A stretch of 64,000 nucleotides of DNA from positions 15,814-79,813 of the forward strand of contig NZ_CAJUHF010000012.1 in NCBI RefSeq assembly GCF_910585845.1. Reading direction: 5' to 3'. This document shows, piece by piece, positions 16,319-24,188 of the stretch. Each line of letters starts with the position of its first letter. The stretch's first letter is position 1. A program made the position numbers and the translations under genes. The stretch comes from an uncultured Bacteroides sp. GTDB taxonomy: Bacteria; Bacteroidota; Bacteroidia; Bacteroidales; Bacteroidaceae. The notes under the pieces were generated by a model. It did no database searches. It was not told the origin of the DNA and worked only from the letters and a program-made list of their open reading frames with translations.

Positions 16319-19300
16319 ATGATGACAATTACTGAGCTACAACAACGATATGCCGCTCATCCCAATGCGGAAGCCATGAGGGGCTTACTGAAGAATCTGT
16401 CCGTGCGCACCCTGTTTTGCGAAGGATTGTGCGCATCCGCCGCCTCGCTGTTTTCGTCCGTACTGGTGCAGCAGGCGGAGTGTCCTTTTGTTTTCATCCT
16501 GGGCGACCTGGAAGAGGCAGGATATTTCTACCACGATCTGACCCAAGTGTTGGGAACGGAGCAAGTTCTCTTCTTCCCCTCCTCTTTTCGCCGTGCCATC
16601 AAGTACGGACAGAAGGATGCGGCAAACGAGATTCTGCGCACCGAAGTGTTGAGCCGCCTGCAGAAGAACGAACCGGGACTATGCGTCGTGACCTATCCCG
16701 ATGCCTTGGCGGAAAAAGTCGTTTCGCGTAAGGAACTGGGAGACAAGACGCTGAAACTGCATGTCGCCGAACAGGTGGACATGAACTTCATCTCCGAAGT
16801 GCTGCGCAGCTATGGCTTTGAGTATGTGGATTATGTCTACGAACCGGGGCAATACGCCGTGCGTGGTAGCATCATTGATGTCTTTTCCTTCTCGTCCGAA
16901 TACCCCTTCCGCATAGACTTCTTCGGCGATGAGGTGGAAAGCCTGCGTACCTTCGAGGTCGATTCCCAGCTTTCCAAAGAGAAGAAGGAGAGTATTGTCA
17001 TCGTCCCCGATTTGAGTCGCAGCTTGGAGCAAGGCGGGACAGGCGGAATGGTCTCTTTCCTCGATTTCCTGCATCCCGACACCGTGCTTGCCATGCGCGA
17101 TTTCCTTTGGCTGCGCGAACGCATTCAGGCGGTGCATGACGAGTCGCTTACTCCGCAGGCCATTGCAGCCCGTGAGGCGGAAGAGAACGGAGCCATCTCT
17201 CTGGAGGGTAAGCTCGCCGATGCCGGAGAGTTTACCGTGCGTGCGCTCGACTTCCGTCGTCTGGAGTTCGGAGGCAAGCCCACCGGTACACCGGATGCTG
17301 TTGTCTCTTTCAAGACTACCGCACAACCCATCTTCCACAAGAACTTCGATCTGGTGGCGAATGCCTTCAAGGAGTACCTCTCACTTGGATACGACCTGTA
17401 TATATGCAGCGACAGTCAGAAACAGACCGACCGTATCCGGGCTATCTTTGACGACCGTGGAGACAACATCTCCTTCACCGCCGTAGAGCGTACCTTGCAC
17501 GAGGGATTTGCCGATAATACCTTGCGTCTCTGCATCTTTACCGACCATCAGCTGTTCGACCGTTTCCACAAGTACAACCTGAAGAGCGATAAAGCCCGTA
17601 GCGGAAAAGTCGCCTTGAGCCTGAAAGAGCTCAACCAGTTCACGCCGGGCGATTATGTAGTACATACCGACCACGGTGTGGGACGTTTCGCTGGACTGGT
17701 GCGTATTCCCAATGGCGACACGACGCAGGAAGTGATGAAATTGGTCTATCAGAATGAAGACGTTGTCTTTGTCTCCATTCATTCCCTGCACAAGGTTTCC
17801 AAATACAAAGGGAAGGAGGGTGAAGCTCCTCGTCTGAATAAGTTGGGTACGGGTGCCTGGGAAAAACTGAAAGACCGCACTAAGTCCAAAATCAAGGACA
17901 TTGCCCGCGACCTTATCAAACTTTACTCCCAACGCCGCGAAGAGAAGGGATTCCAATACAGCCCCGACAGCTTTCTGCAACGGGAGTTGGAAGCCTCTTT
18001 CATCTATGAAGACACGCCCGACCAGAGCAAGGCGACCTCCGATGTGAAAGCCGATATGGAGAGCGCCCGCCCGATGGACCGTCTGGTGTGCGGCGACGTA
18101 GGTTTCGGAAAGACGGAGGTTGCCGTGCGCGCTGCCTTCAAGGCGGTGACGGATAATAAACAGGTGGCCGTGTTGGTGCCCACCACCGTATTGGCGTACC
18201 AGCATTTTCAGACTTTCCGCGACCGTCTGAAAGAGCTTCCCTGCCGCGTGGAGTACCTGAGCCGTGCGCGTACTGCCGCCCAGTCCAAAGCTGTGGTGAA
18301 AGGACTTGCTGCCGGAGAGGTGAACATCCTTATCGGTACCCATCGCATCCTCGGCAAAGATGTGAAGTTCAAAGACCTGGGGCTGCTCATCATTGACGAA
18401 GAGCAGAAATTCGGCGTGAGCGTGAAAGAGAAGTTGCGCCAGCTGAAAGTGAACGTGGATACCTTGACCATGACCGCTACGCCCATTCCCCGTACCTTGC
18501 AGTTCTCTCTGTTGGGTGCCCGCGACCTCTCGGTGATACAGACACCGCCACCCAACCGCTATCCGGTACAGACCGAAGTGCATACCTTCAATGAAGAAGT
18601 CATCGTCGATGCCATCAACTTCGAGATGAGCCGCAACGGGCAAGTCTTCTTCGTCAACAACCGCATATCCAATCTTGTCGAGCTCAAATCGTTGATAGAG
18701 CGTCACATCCCCGACTGCCGTGTCTGCATCGGTCACGGTCAGATGGAGCCGGCGGAGCTGGAGAAGATAATCTTCGACTTTGTCAATTATGACTATGACG
18801 TGTTGCTTGCTACTACCATCATCGAAAGCGGTATCGACATCCCCAATGCCAACACCATCATCATCAATCAGGCACAGAACTTCGGTCTTAGTGACCTGCA
18901 TCAGATGCGTGGACGCGTGGGGCGCAGCAACAAAAAAGCCTTCTGCTACCTGCTTGCTCCTCCGCTCTCTTCCCTCACCCCCGAGGCGAAGCGCCGCTTG
19001 CAGGCCATCGAGAATTTCTCCGACTTGGGCAGCGGTATCCATATCGCCATGCAGGACCTTGACATCCGCGGTGCGGGAAACATGTTGGGTGCCGAACAGA
19101 GCGGATTTATTGCCGACTTGGGCTATGAAACCTATCAGAAGATACTTTCCGAAGCAGTGCATGAGTTAAAGACGGATGAGTTTGCCGACCTCTACGCCGA
19201 AGAACTGAAAGGAGACGGTACGGTCAGCGGCGAGCAGTTTGTGGACGAGTGTCAGGTAGAGAGCGATTTGGAACTTCTGCTTCCGGCAACCTACGTGACC

Positions 19301-19705
19301 GGTAGCAGTGAGCGCATGCTCCTTTACCGCGAACTGGACAGCTTGGTGCTGGACAAGGATGTGGAGGCCTTCCGTGCTCGTTTGGAAGACCGTTTCGGTG
19401 CTGTTCCGCCGGAGACGGAGGAGTTGATGCGTATTGTTCCGCTCCGCCGTCTGTCCGCCCGTATGGGAGTGGAGAAGGTATTATTGAAAGGCGGGCGCAT
19501 GTCTCTGTTCTTTGTCTCCAATCCGGACAGTCCCTATTATCAGAGCCAGGCGTTCGGCAAGGTCATTGCCTATATGATGAAATACACCCGGCGTTGCGAC
19601 CTACGCGAGCAGAACACCCGGCGTAGCATGTTGGTGAAAGATGTGCGGACCGTGGAAGAGGCAGTCAGCGTGATGCAAGAGATGGTGGCGATGCAGGTGG
19701 AGTAA
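16319..19705 (+). CDS. mfd: Transcription-repair coupling factor Mfd
   Basis: 1128 residues, full length. Order of domains: UvrB-homology module (residues about 20-330), RNA polymerase-interaction domain near 440-510 (TPGDYVVHTDHGVGRFAGL), then the RecG-like translocase with Walker A G592-DVGFGKT, the DEEQ box at 693-696, TATPIPRTLQFSLLG and GRVGRSNKKAFCYL, and the C-terminal TRCF autoinhibitory domain. It removes RNA polymerase stalled at lesions and recruits UvrA. Two in-frame ATGs (16319, 16322) open the gene. It is divergent from the mannosyltransferase gene with about 90 bp between. Confidence 0.97.
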   Translation: MMTITELQQRYAAHPNAEAMRGLLKNLSVRTLFCEGLCASAASLFSSVLVQQAECPFVFILGDLEEAGYFYHDLTQVLGTEQVLFFPSSFRRAIKYGQKDAANEILRTEVLSRLQKNEPGLCVVTYPDALAEKVVSRKELGDKTLKLHVAEQVDMNFISEVLRSYGFEYVDYVYEPGQYAVRGSIIDVFSFSSEYPFRIDFFGDEVESLRTFEVDSQLSKEKKESIVIVPDLSRSLEQGGTGGMVSFLDFLHPDTVLAMRDFLWLRERIQAVHDESLTPQAIAAREAEENGAISLEGKLADAGEFTVRALDFRRLEFGGKPTGTPDAVVSFKTTAQPIFHKNFDLVANAFKEYLSLGYDLYICSDSQKQTDRIRAIFDDRGDNISFTAVERTLHEGFADNTLRLCIFTDHQLFDRFHKYNLKSDKARSGKVALSLKELNQFTPGDYVVHTDHGVGRFAGLVRIPNGDTTQEVMKLVYQNEDVVFVSIHSLHKVSKYKGKEGEAPRLNKLGTGAWEKLKDRTKSKIKDIARDLIKLYSQRREEKGFQYSPDSFLQRELEASFIYEDTPDQSKATSDVKADMESARPMDRLVCGDVGFGKTEVAVRAAFKAVTDNKQVAVLVPTTVLAYQHFQTFRDRLKELPCRVEYLSRARTAAQSKAVVKGLAAGEVNILIGTHRILGKDVKFKDLGLLIIDEEQKFGVSVKEKLRQLKVNVDTLTMTATPIPRTLQFSLLGARDLSVIQTPPPNRYPVQTEVHTFNEEVIVDAINFEMSRNGQVFFVNNRISNLVELKSLIERHIPDCRVCIGHGQMEPAELEKIIFDFVNYDYDVLLATTIIESGIDIPNANTIIINQAQNFGLSDLHQMRGRVGRSNKKAFCYLLAPPLSSLTPEAKRRLQAIENFSDLGSGIHIAMQDLDIRGAGNMLGAEQSGFIADLGYETYQKILSEAVHELKTDEFADLYAEELKGDGTVSGEQFVDECQVESDLELLLPATYVTGSSERMLLYRELDSLVLDKDVEAFRARLEDRFGAVPPETEELMRIVPLRRLSARMGVEKVLLKGGRMSLFFVSNPDSPYYQSQAFGKVIAYMMKYTRRCDLREQNTRRSMLVKDVRTVEEAVSVMQEMVAMQVE

Positions 19706-19737
19706 ATGGGGTATTGCAGTGAAAACTATAGGATAGT

Positions 19738-19875
19738 CTATCGTCCGAATTGAATCGCAACCCCGATATTGAGGAATGTGATATTATTCTTGAACCAATT
19801 ATGATTCACTCCGTCATCATATCCGTCTGTGTTGAAGAGGCGTCCGTCCGGATTGACAAACCAGTCGGCGGCATC
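19738..19875 (-). pseudogene. C-terminal remnant of an outer-membrane barrel gene
   Basis: A 45-codon frame ending in TAG reads DAADWFVNPDGRLFNTDG...NITFLNIGVAIQFGR. The last strand (FLNIGVAIQFG) looks like the terminal beta-strand of a Bacteroides outer-membrane protein. It begins exactly where homology of the neighbouring tfoX relic ends, so the two relics were joined by a deletion. Confidence 0.55.
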
Positions 19876-20038
19876 TTATCAGGGTAACTTTTGATGAAAG
19901 CGATGTTGTTACAGGCAGTTATTACACATTTTCATTGACGTAGATGACGTCGTCACCCATCATCTTACGCGAACGTACCTCTCCCAAAGGAGCAAGTACG
20001 TCGCAGATGAATTCTATGAAATCAGTAGAACAGGCCAT
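19876..20038 (-). pseudogene. tfoX-like gene, truncated and frameshifted
   Basis: From the ATG at 20038 the frame reads MACSTDFIEFICDVLAPLGEVRSRKMMG, the N-terminus of the TfoX/Sxy N-terminal domain family, and hits two stops after 38 codons (ends 19922). In a second frame the domain goes on (VITACNNIAFIKSYPDKMPP) before it merges into the outer-membrane relic. So there is one frameshift plus a 3' deletion. It lies 5 bp after the DJ-1 gene and was once the fourth gene of that operon. Confidence 0.7.
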
Positions 20039-20043
20039 GGCTT

Positions 20044-20655
20044 TCAATCTTGGGGGAATAGGGCGCAGAAACCTTGTTTGTTGAATTGATAATACATTTC
20101 GATGCGTTCAGGCGTATCGTTCTCAAGTAACAGCAAGAGTTCTTTGGCAAATTCAAGCGTGGCGGAACCGTTGGCGGTTACGATGTGTTGGTCGCTGACG
20201 GCTTGGGCGTGGATGTAACCATCGGGATTGGTATAGTTACTACCGCCCCAAAGTTTCAGTTGCTCCAGTCCGTTACCAGTATGCTTCACGGCATTCAGGA
20301 AACCATGCTGAGCCATGAATGAAGCGGCATTGCAGATGGCGCCGACAATCTTTCCTTTCTCTATGGCTTGCCGCACAATCGGCACTACCTTTTGGGCAAC
20401 AGGCGTGCTCCAGCCGAAGCCGCCGATCAGTACCAAGGCGGCATAATCGTCGGGCATGGTGTCGAACGAATAGTCCGGCAGGGCGCGGAGGCCTCCGATG
20501 GATTGCACCGGTTCCAGTGTCGGGGCAACCACCTTGTTGATATACTTCGGGTTGGCTTTCAAAGCCATTTCATCGGAGGCGATGGCTTCCGAAAGATAGA
20601 CTGTTTCGTGGTTGGCGTAGTCGTTCAGCAGCAGATATAATACTTCGTTCTTCAT
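20044..20655 (-). CDS. DJ-1/PfpI-family protein (type 1 glutamine amidotransferase-like)
   Basis: 203 residues of the DJ-1/PfpI fold. The nucleophile elbow is IVGAICNAASF with C108, and the family acid/turn block is ALVLIGGFGWS. Members include peptidases, glyoxalase-like hydratases and chaperones; the histidine next to the cysteine, typical of PfpI proteases (CH), is Asn here (CN), so a protease role is less likely. It is the third gene of a minus-strand operon after a zinc-ribbon protein and a DUF3795 protein, with a 3-bp gap. Confidence 0.8.
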   Translation of the reverse strand: MKNEVLYLLLNDYANHETVYLSEAIASDEMALKANPKYINKVVAPTLEPVQSIGGLRALPDYSFDTMPDDYAALVLIGGFGWSTPVAQKVVPIVRQAIEKGKIVGAICNAASFMAQHGFLNAVKHTGNGLEQLKLWGGSNYTNPDGYIHAQAVSDQHIVTANGSATLEFAKELLLLLENDTPERIEMYYQFNKQGFCALFPQD

Positions 20656-20658
20656 AAT

Positions 20659-21003
20659 TTATTTCTTTTTAATGGTTTGACATCTTCGTTGGGTCATCTC
20701 TTCGGCAAAGGCCTGTTCGCCATGCTCCTTGATGTAGCGGATGCAGGCAGGGCGGTCGGACTTGAACAGGAAGGCGAAAAACTTCCCTATCCAGTTGGAG
20801 AATACTTTGCATTCTTGCACATTGCGCGGACACTCGGCACAGGTATTGAACTTGTTTCCTAGGCAGCACGAGCGTATCCTGCACCAGTTCGCCTTGTCGT
20901 TTTGCTTGCATCCGGGACATTTCCCGGTCAGGAACTTGCGGCAAGCTCCGCAGTAAAGGCCGCAAGCGGCAATGTTTTGCGTATCGGACACGATTGTCTT
21001 CAT
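20659..21003 (-). CDS. DUF3795-type cysteine-rich protein
   Basis: 114 residues with twelve cysteines. The pattern AACGLYCGACRKFLTGKCPGC and WCRIRSCC...FNTCAECP is that of DUF3795 proteins, presumed metal- or cluster-binding. The C-terminal third is helical and basic. Function unknown. 5 bp separate it from the gene upstream and 3 bp from the DJ-1 gene. Confidence 0.8.
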   Translation of the reverse strand: MKTIVSDTQNIAACGLYCGACRKFLTGKCPGCKQNDKANWCRIRSCCLGNKFNTCAECPRNVQECKVFSNWIGKFFAFLFKSDRPACIRYIKEHGEQAFAEEMTQRRCQTIKKK

Positions 21004-21008
21004 AAGTA

Positions 21009-21299
21009 TCAGACGTTAGAGTGAATGTCCGCCTCTTTCCACCGCTTCAGGTGGGGAAAGTATTGCAGCATCTGTTCTTTGGCTTGCAGGGGAGTCAGTT
21101 CCTGACCTGTATGCGCATTCATCTGGTCTAAGAATTGCAGGCAGAATTCCACCATCTGGTTCATGGTGAAATCTTGTGTGAACTTGCCGTCTTGGTAGCA
21201 ATAGACGCAATAATCCTCACTGCGGCTTCCATCCGCATTTGTCCCTCTGTTCTCATCGGTCAGGGGCATACCGCAGCTTTGGCAGAAATGTTGTTCCAT
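21009..21299 (-). CDS. Zinc-ribbon domain protein
   Basis: I place the start at the ATG at 21299 (96 residues), where the conserved domain begins: MEQHFCQSCGMPL...SEDYCVYCYQDGKF. Two CxxC pairs form a zinc ribbon of the kind often annotated 'putative zinc ribbon domain'. The C-terminal half is helical (FTMNQMVEFCLQFLDQMNA). The frame stays open for 45 codons further upstream into the palindromic element and has no homology there. First gene of the operon that runs to the broken tfoX. Function unknown. Confidence 0.8.
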   Translation of the reverse strand: MEQHFCQSCGMPLTDENRGTNADGSRSEDYCVYCYQDGKFTQDFTMNQMVEFCLQFLDQMNAHTGQELTPLQAKEQMLQYFPHLKRWKEADIHSNV

Positions 21300-21354
21300 A
21301 TTAATAGGAGGTTGAATGCCTGTCAACTCCCGATACAGGCGGTTATAAAAATGT

Positions 21355-21522
21355 AAAGCGTGGGAACTGCAATGCCATTTTAAAGTTGAGGTCCTGAGAA
21401 AACCTTTGATACAAATATGGTAATAGCAGCCCACGCTATATGCGTGAGAACCACTATGCTACCTCTTGTATCAAATTCGAAATTTCTCAGGTTTCAACTT
21501 TACAAGATAAGCATAACGCTTT
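21355..21522. repeat. Imperfect ~168-bp palindromic element
   Basis: Paired blocks nest about one centre: AAAGCG/CGCTTT, TAAAGTTGA/TTCAACTTTA (21381/21493), CCTGAGAAA/TTTCTCAGG (21393/21483), TTTGATACAA/TTGTATCAAA (21405/21466) and CACGC/GCGTG near 21432-21446. It could be a MITE-like element or a structured leader of the zinc-ribbon operon. Confidence 0.75.
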
Positions 21523-21578
21523 CTTTCTCTAATACGTTACGGACGGAGTCTATTCCCAATCCGAATGCAAATGTATAA

Positions 21579-21624
21579 AAAATCCGTAATATAACTACTG
21601 CTGAGGGCTAATATTACGGATTTT
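21579..21624 (-). terminator. Terminator of the HU-like gene
   Basis: 14-bp perfect stem AAAATCCGTAATAT (21579-21592) / ATATTACGGATTTT (21611-21624), with a T run on the minus strand beyond 21579. It may work in both directions. Confidence 0.85.
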
Positions 21625-21724
21625 ATTCATCTGTTTATCGGTATTTCGATGAAACTATAATTATACATAATATGGTGATTTATAGCCCAAAATCGGCAAT
21701 AAATCATCATATACGTTATCTATC

Positions 21725-22351
21725 CTACCTCTTCCTGATATACACCTTGTGCGACCCTCTTCCCGTTGTTCCGATGCCGCTGTCGGGCGTTTCGCTCCAC
21801 AGCTTCAGTTCGCGTGCGGCAGCGTTGCGCAGTAATCCTGTGAGTTGGCAGTAGTCGGTGACTTTCATCAGCGGGTGCTGTTCCAGATAGTCTTGTGCCA
21901 TCTTCAGGCGTTGTTCCGGTGTGTATTGCTGCGAGGAGCGCTGGAACTTCCATTTGGAACGGTCCAGGTAGCAATGCCGCCCCGTCTCCTGTATGAACTC
22001 TTTGTCGGCACGGAAATTGATGTTCTTGATGCAGATGCTCATGGCGTTGCGTTTCTTGCCTCCCGGTTCGGCACTTTCGCGGTCGAAGCCTTCGCGCAGC
22101 CCTAAGGAGGGAGTGAATACACCCAATCCATCAATTTTCACCGAGTGTCCTTGCCCCATTTCGCGGGCGATGGCTTGGGTGAGCGACCTTACCAACCCGA
22201 TGATGTCGCCGGGGGTGAAGGTACTGGCATAGTTGATGTGTTCTGCCAAATAGTTCAAATCCACTTGTCCCCAAATCTTCATGCGGGGAAAGAGTACTTT
22301 TTCGCCTTCCTCGTTGGGAAGCGTCAATTCTTGCATCTGATATTCTGCCAT
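21725..22351 (-). CDS. HU-family DNA-binding protein with extended C-terminus
   Basis: 208 residues from the ATG at 22351 (MAEYQMQELTLPNEEG). Residues about 25-125 are the Bacteroidetes HU-like domain (INYASTFTPGDIIGLVRSLTQAIAREMGQGHSVKIDGLGVFTPSLG). The C-terminal 80 residues add a helical segment (TPEQRLKMAQDYLEQHPLMKVTDYCQLTGL), which looks like a second winged- or turn-helix DNA-binding module, and a basic end (GSHKVYIRKR). Probably nucleoid-associated. Single-gene unit with its own terminator. Confidence 0.85.
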   Translation of the reverse strand: MAEYQMQELTLPNEEGEKVLFPRMKIWGQVDLNYLAEHINYASTFTPGDIIGLVRSLTQAIAREMGQGHSVKIDGLGVFTPSLGLREGFDRESAEPGGKKRNAMSICIKNINFRADKEFIQETGRHCYLDRSKWKFQRSSQQYTPEQRLKMAQDYLEQHPLMKVTDYCQLTGLLRNAAARELKLWSETPDSGIGTTGRGSHKVYIRKR

Positions 22352-22472
22352 GATACTGTGATTTAAGAAGAAGTAATCTGTTGTCCCGTTCAAAGTATGG
22401 TAGAAAGCTGCTTTTACTCCTGTCGGAAAAAGGGATTACTCCCGTTATAAACTTGTTTAACTTGCTGCATAA

Positions 22473-22561
22473 ACTTCATCTCGCGTCGCGAGATGTATAT
22501 CTCGCCTGCCGGGATGTACATCTCAGCCGCAGAGATGTGCATCTCAGCAGCTAAGATACAG
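22473..22561. repeat. 21-bp tandem array of small palindromes
   Basis: Three clear units of 21 bp, ATGTATATCTCGCCTGCCGGG, its variant with ATGTACATCTC, and its variant with ATGTGCATCTC, follow a weaker first unit (CTTCATCTCGCG). Each holds a palindrome such as GATGTACATC or GAGAT..ATCTC. It sits in the divergent gap between the HU-like and HxlR genes. Confidence 0.85.
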
Positions 22562-22723
22562 TTTTTCTTTGGGATTAACAAACTTTCTGACGGTGAAGTG
22601 ACGTTTTTTTCCTATACAGAAGGGTGCTTGCTACTATTGTTTATCCGGCTAAATCCGATGCCTTGTGGATGGAAGGTTAAGGCGCCTGTTCGTTTGGATG
22701 TTTGTTTTTTAAAAGAATTTCTC

Positions 22724-22755
22724 TTTGGTGATTAAAAAGCATTTGATTACTTTTG
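22724..22755 (+). promoter_or_regulatory. Consensus Bacteroides promoter of the hxlR-type gene
   Basis: TTTG (22724-22727), N20, TACTTTTG (22748-22755). Transcription should start about 20 nt before the ATG at 22782. Confidence 0.75.
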
Positions 22756-22781
22756 TAGAGCGAATAGACATCCCCTATATT

Positions 22782-23156
22782 ATGAATAGAACAACCATAG
22801 AAGATGCCGTATTTCCGGGTTGCCCCATACGGAACATCCTGTCGAGATTTGGCGATAAATGGTCGCTGCTGGTTATATACACACTTGACAGGCAGAACCG
22901 GGCTGTGCGATTTAAGGAGTTACAGCGTGAGATTTCGGATATTTCACAGAAGATGCTGACCGTGACGTTGCGCACACTGGAAGAAGACGGCTTTGTGACA
23001 CGCACGATATATCCGGAAGTGCCGCCTCATGTGGAATATGCCTTGACGGAAAGGGCGAAATCATTACTCCCGCACATCAATGCCTTGATTGGTTGGGCTT
23101 TGGAGAATATGGACGCGATTCTGAACGATAGAAAGGCGGCTGTAGGAAAAGGATAA
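22782..23156 (+). CDS. HxlR-family winged-helix regulator
   Basis: 124 residues from the ATG at 22782; the frame extends upstream through the promoter, so longer starts are excluded. Family blocks: FPGCPIRNILSRFGDKWSLLVIYTL, RFKELQREISDISQKMLTVTLRTLEEDGFVTR and VEYALTERAKSLLPHINAL. The early cysteine (GCP) is the position used for redox or electrophile sensing in HxlR/YodB proteins. Its target may be its own gene or the beta-lactamase gene 36 bp downstream (inference). Confidence 0.9.
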   Translation: MNRTTIEDAVFPGCPIRNILSRFGDKWSLLVIYTLDRQNRAVRFKELQREISDISQKMLTVTLRTLEEDGFVTRTIYPEVPPHVEYALTERAKSLLPHINALIGWALENMDAILNDRKAAVGKG

Positions 23157-23192
23157 TATATACTCGCAGGTTGAATTGAATAATATGTATTT

Positions 23193-24188
23193 ATGGCAAA
23201 ATTGAGAAAAACTTGCATTACTGTTTCGGGCATTATCTTGATGGGACTGGTGATATGGGGGCTTATGTCGCTGTCATTGGAAACGGGGAAGAGGGAGAAG
23301 GGATATACGGATGTCCTGACCGATACCATCGCTCAAATCGTGTCGGGCTATCCCGGTGAGATAGGCGTGGCTATCATCATAAACGGTACTGATACCGTTG
23401 CGGTCAACAATGCGCCTGTTTATCCCATGATGAGTGTGTTCAAGGTTCATCAGGCGTTGGCTGTTTGTCATCGGTTCGACCGTGACGGGCTTTCGCTCGA
23501 TACTTTGATGACGATACGGAGAGACGAACTTGATGCCCATACCTGGAGCCCCATGCTGAAGGAGCATCAGGAGCCGGTGATGACGTTGTCGGTTGGAGAT
23601 TTGTTGCGTTATACGCTTCTGCAGAGCGACAACAATGCAAGCAATCTGATGTTCGAGAAATGGGTAGATGTGGCGGAAACCGACCGCTTCATTGCGACGC
23701 TCATTCCCCGTGCGAGTTTCCGGATAACCTATACGGAGTCGGAGATGGCAGCCGACCATGCCAAAGCATACTCCAACTGCACTTCGCCTCTTGGGGCAGC
23801 GATGCTGATGGAGCGGTTGTTTACCGATAGCCTGGTGAGCCGTGAGAAGCAAGCCTTCATCCGAAAGGCGTTGAGCGAATGTGTGACCGGTAAAGACCGG
23901 ATAGCGGCCCCCCTCGTCGGAAAGGAAGGGGTGAGTCTTGCCCACAAGACTGGTTCCGGCTACGTGGATGAAGAGGGCAGGCTTGTCGCCCACAATGACG
24001 TAGGCTACATCTGCCTGCCGGGCGGTGTGCGCTATACGTTGGCGGTGTTTGTCAAAGACTTTAAGGGGAATGAGTCGCAAGCCTCACAGGCTGTGGCATG
24101 CATATCGGAGTGCGTGTATTCTGTTATCGCTTCCCGCCGTATAGCTTGTCTATCAGATCCTGCCGCCCTATCTTCTTCAGTTCATTGA
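23193..24188 (+). CDS. Class A beta-lactamase, CfxA-like
   Basis: 331 residues. After an N-terminal hydrophobic segment (residues 10-28) come the active-site blocks: S81-VFK84 in YPMMSVFKVHQALA, S145-DN in LLQSDNNASNLMF, the TESEMAADHAKAYSN omega-loop region, and K252-TGS in LAHKTGSGYV. These blocks and long stretches between them (VLTDTIAQIVSGYPGEIGVA, DRIAAPL, YTLAVFVKDFKGN) read very close to CfxA as I remember it. The gene sits among core genes with no transposon ends seen. The last ~17 residues (IASRRIACLSDPA...) are unlike CfxA and come from a 65-bp overlap with the opposing ygiQ gene. It probably hydrolyses cephalosporins in the periplasm; spectrum not deducible. Confidence 0.88.
   Translation: MAKLRKTCITVSGIILMGLVIWGLMSLSLETGKREKGYTDVLTDTIAQIVSGYPGEIGVAIIINGTDTVAVNNAPVYPMMSVFKVHQALAVCHRFDRDGLSLDTLMTIRRDELDAHTWSPMLKEHQEPVMTLSVGDLLRYTLLQSDNNASNLMFEKWVDVAETDRFIATLIPRASFRITYTESEMAADHAKAYSNCTSPLGAAMLMERLFTDSLVSREKQAFIRKALSECVTGKDRIAAPLVGKEGVSLAHKTGSGYVDEEGRLVAHNDVGYICLPGGVRYTLAVFVKDFKGNESQASQAVACISECVYSVIASRRIACLSDPAALSSSVH

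Noticed and set aside
17381..19162. 593-codon open frame antisense to mfd
   Set aside because: mfd is certain on the other strand; the frame is a shadow of its codon bias and reads as no known family.
20659..21299. Cysteine-rich proteins as a toxin-antitoxin pair
   Set aside because: They match DUF3795 and zinc-ribbon families and are cotranscribed with a DJ-1 gene; no toxin features.
22473..22561. CRISPR array
   Set aside because: Units are contiguous, with no unique spacers of 30 bp or more and no cas genes in the window.
22493..22735. Open frame reading MYISPAGMYISAAEMCISAAK
   Set aside because: It is the translation of the 21-bp intergenic array and then unrelated sequence; no conserved domain.
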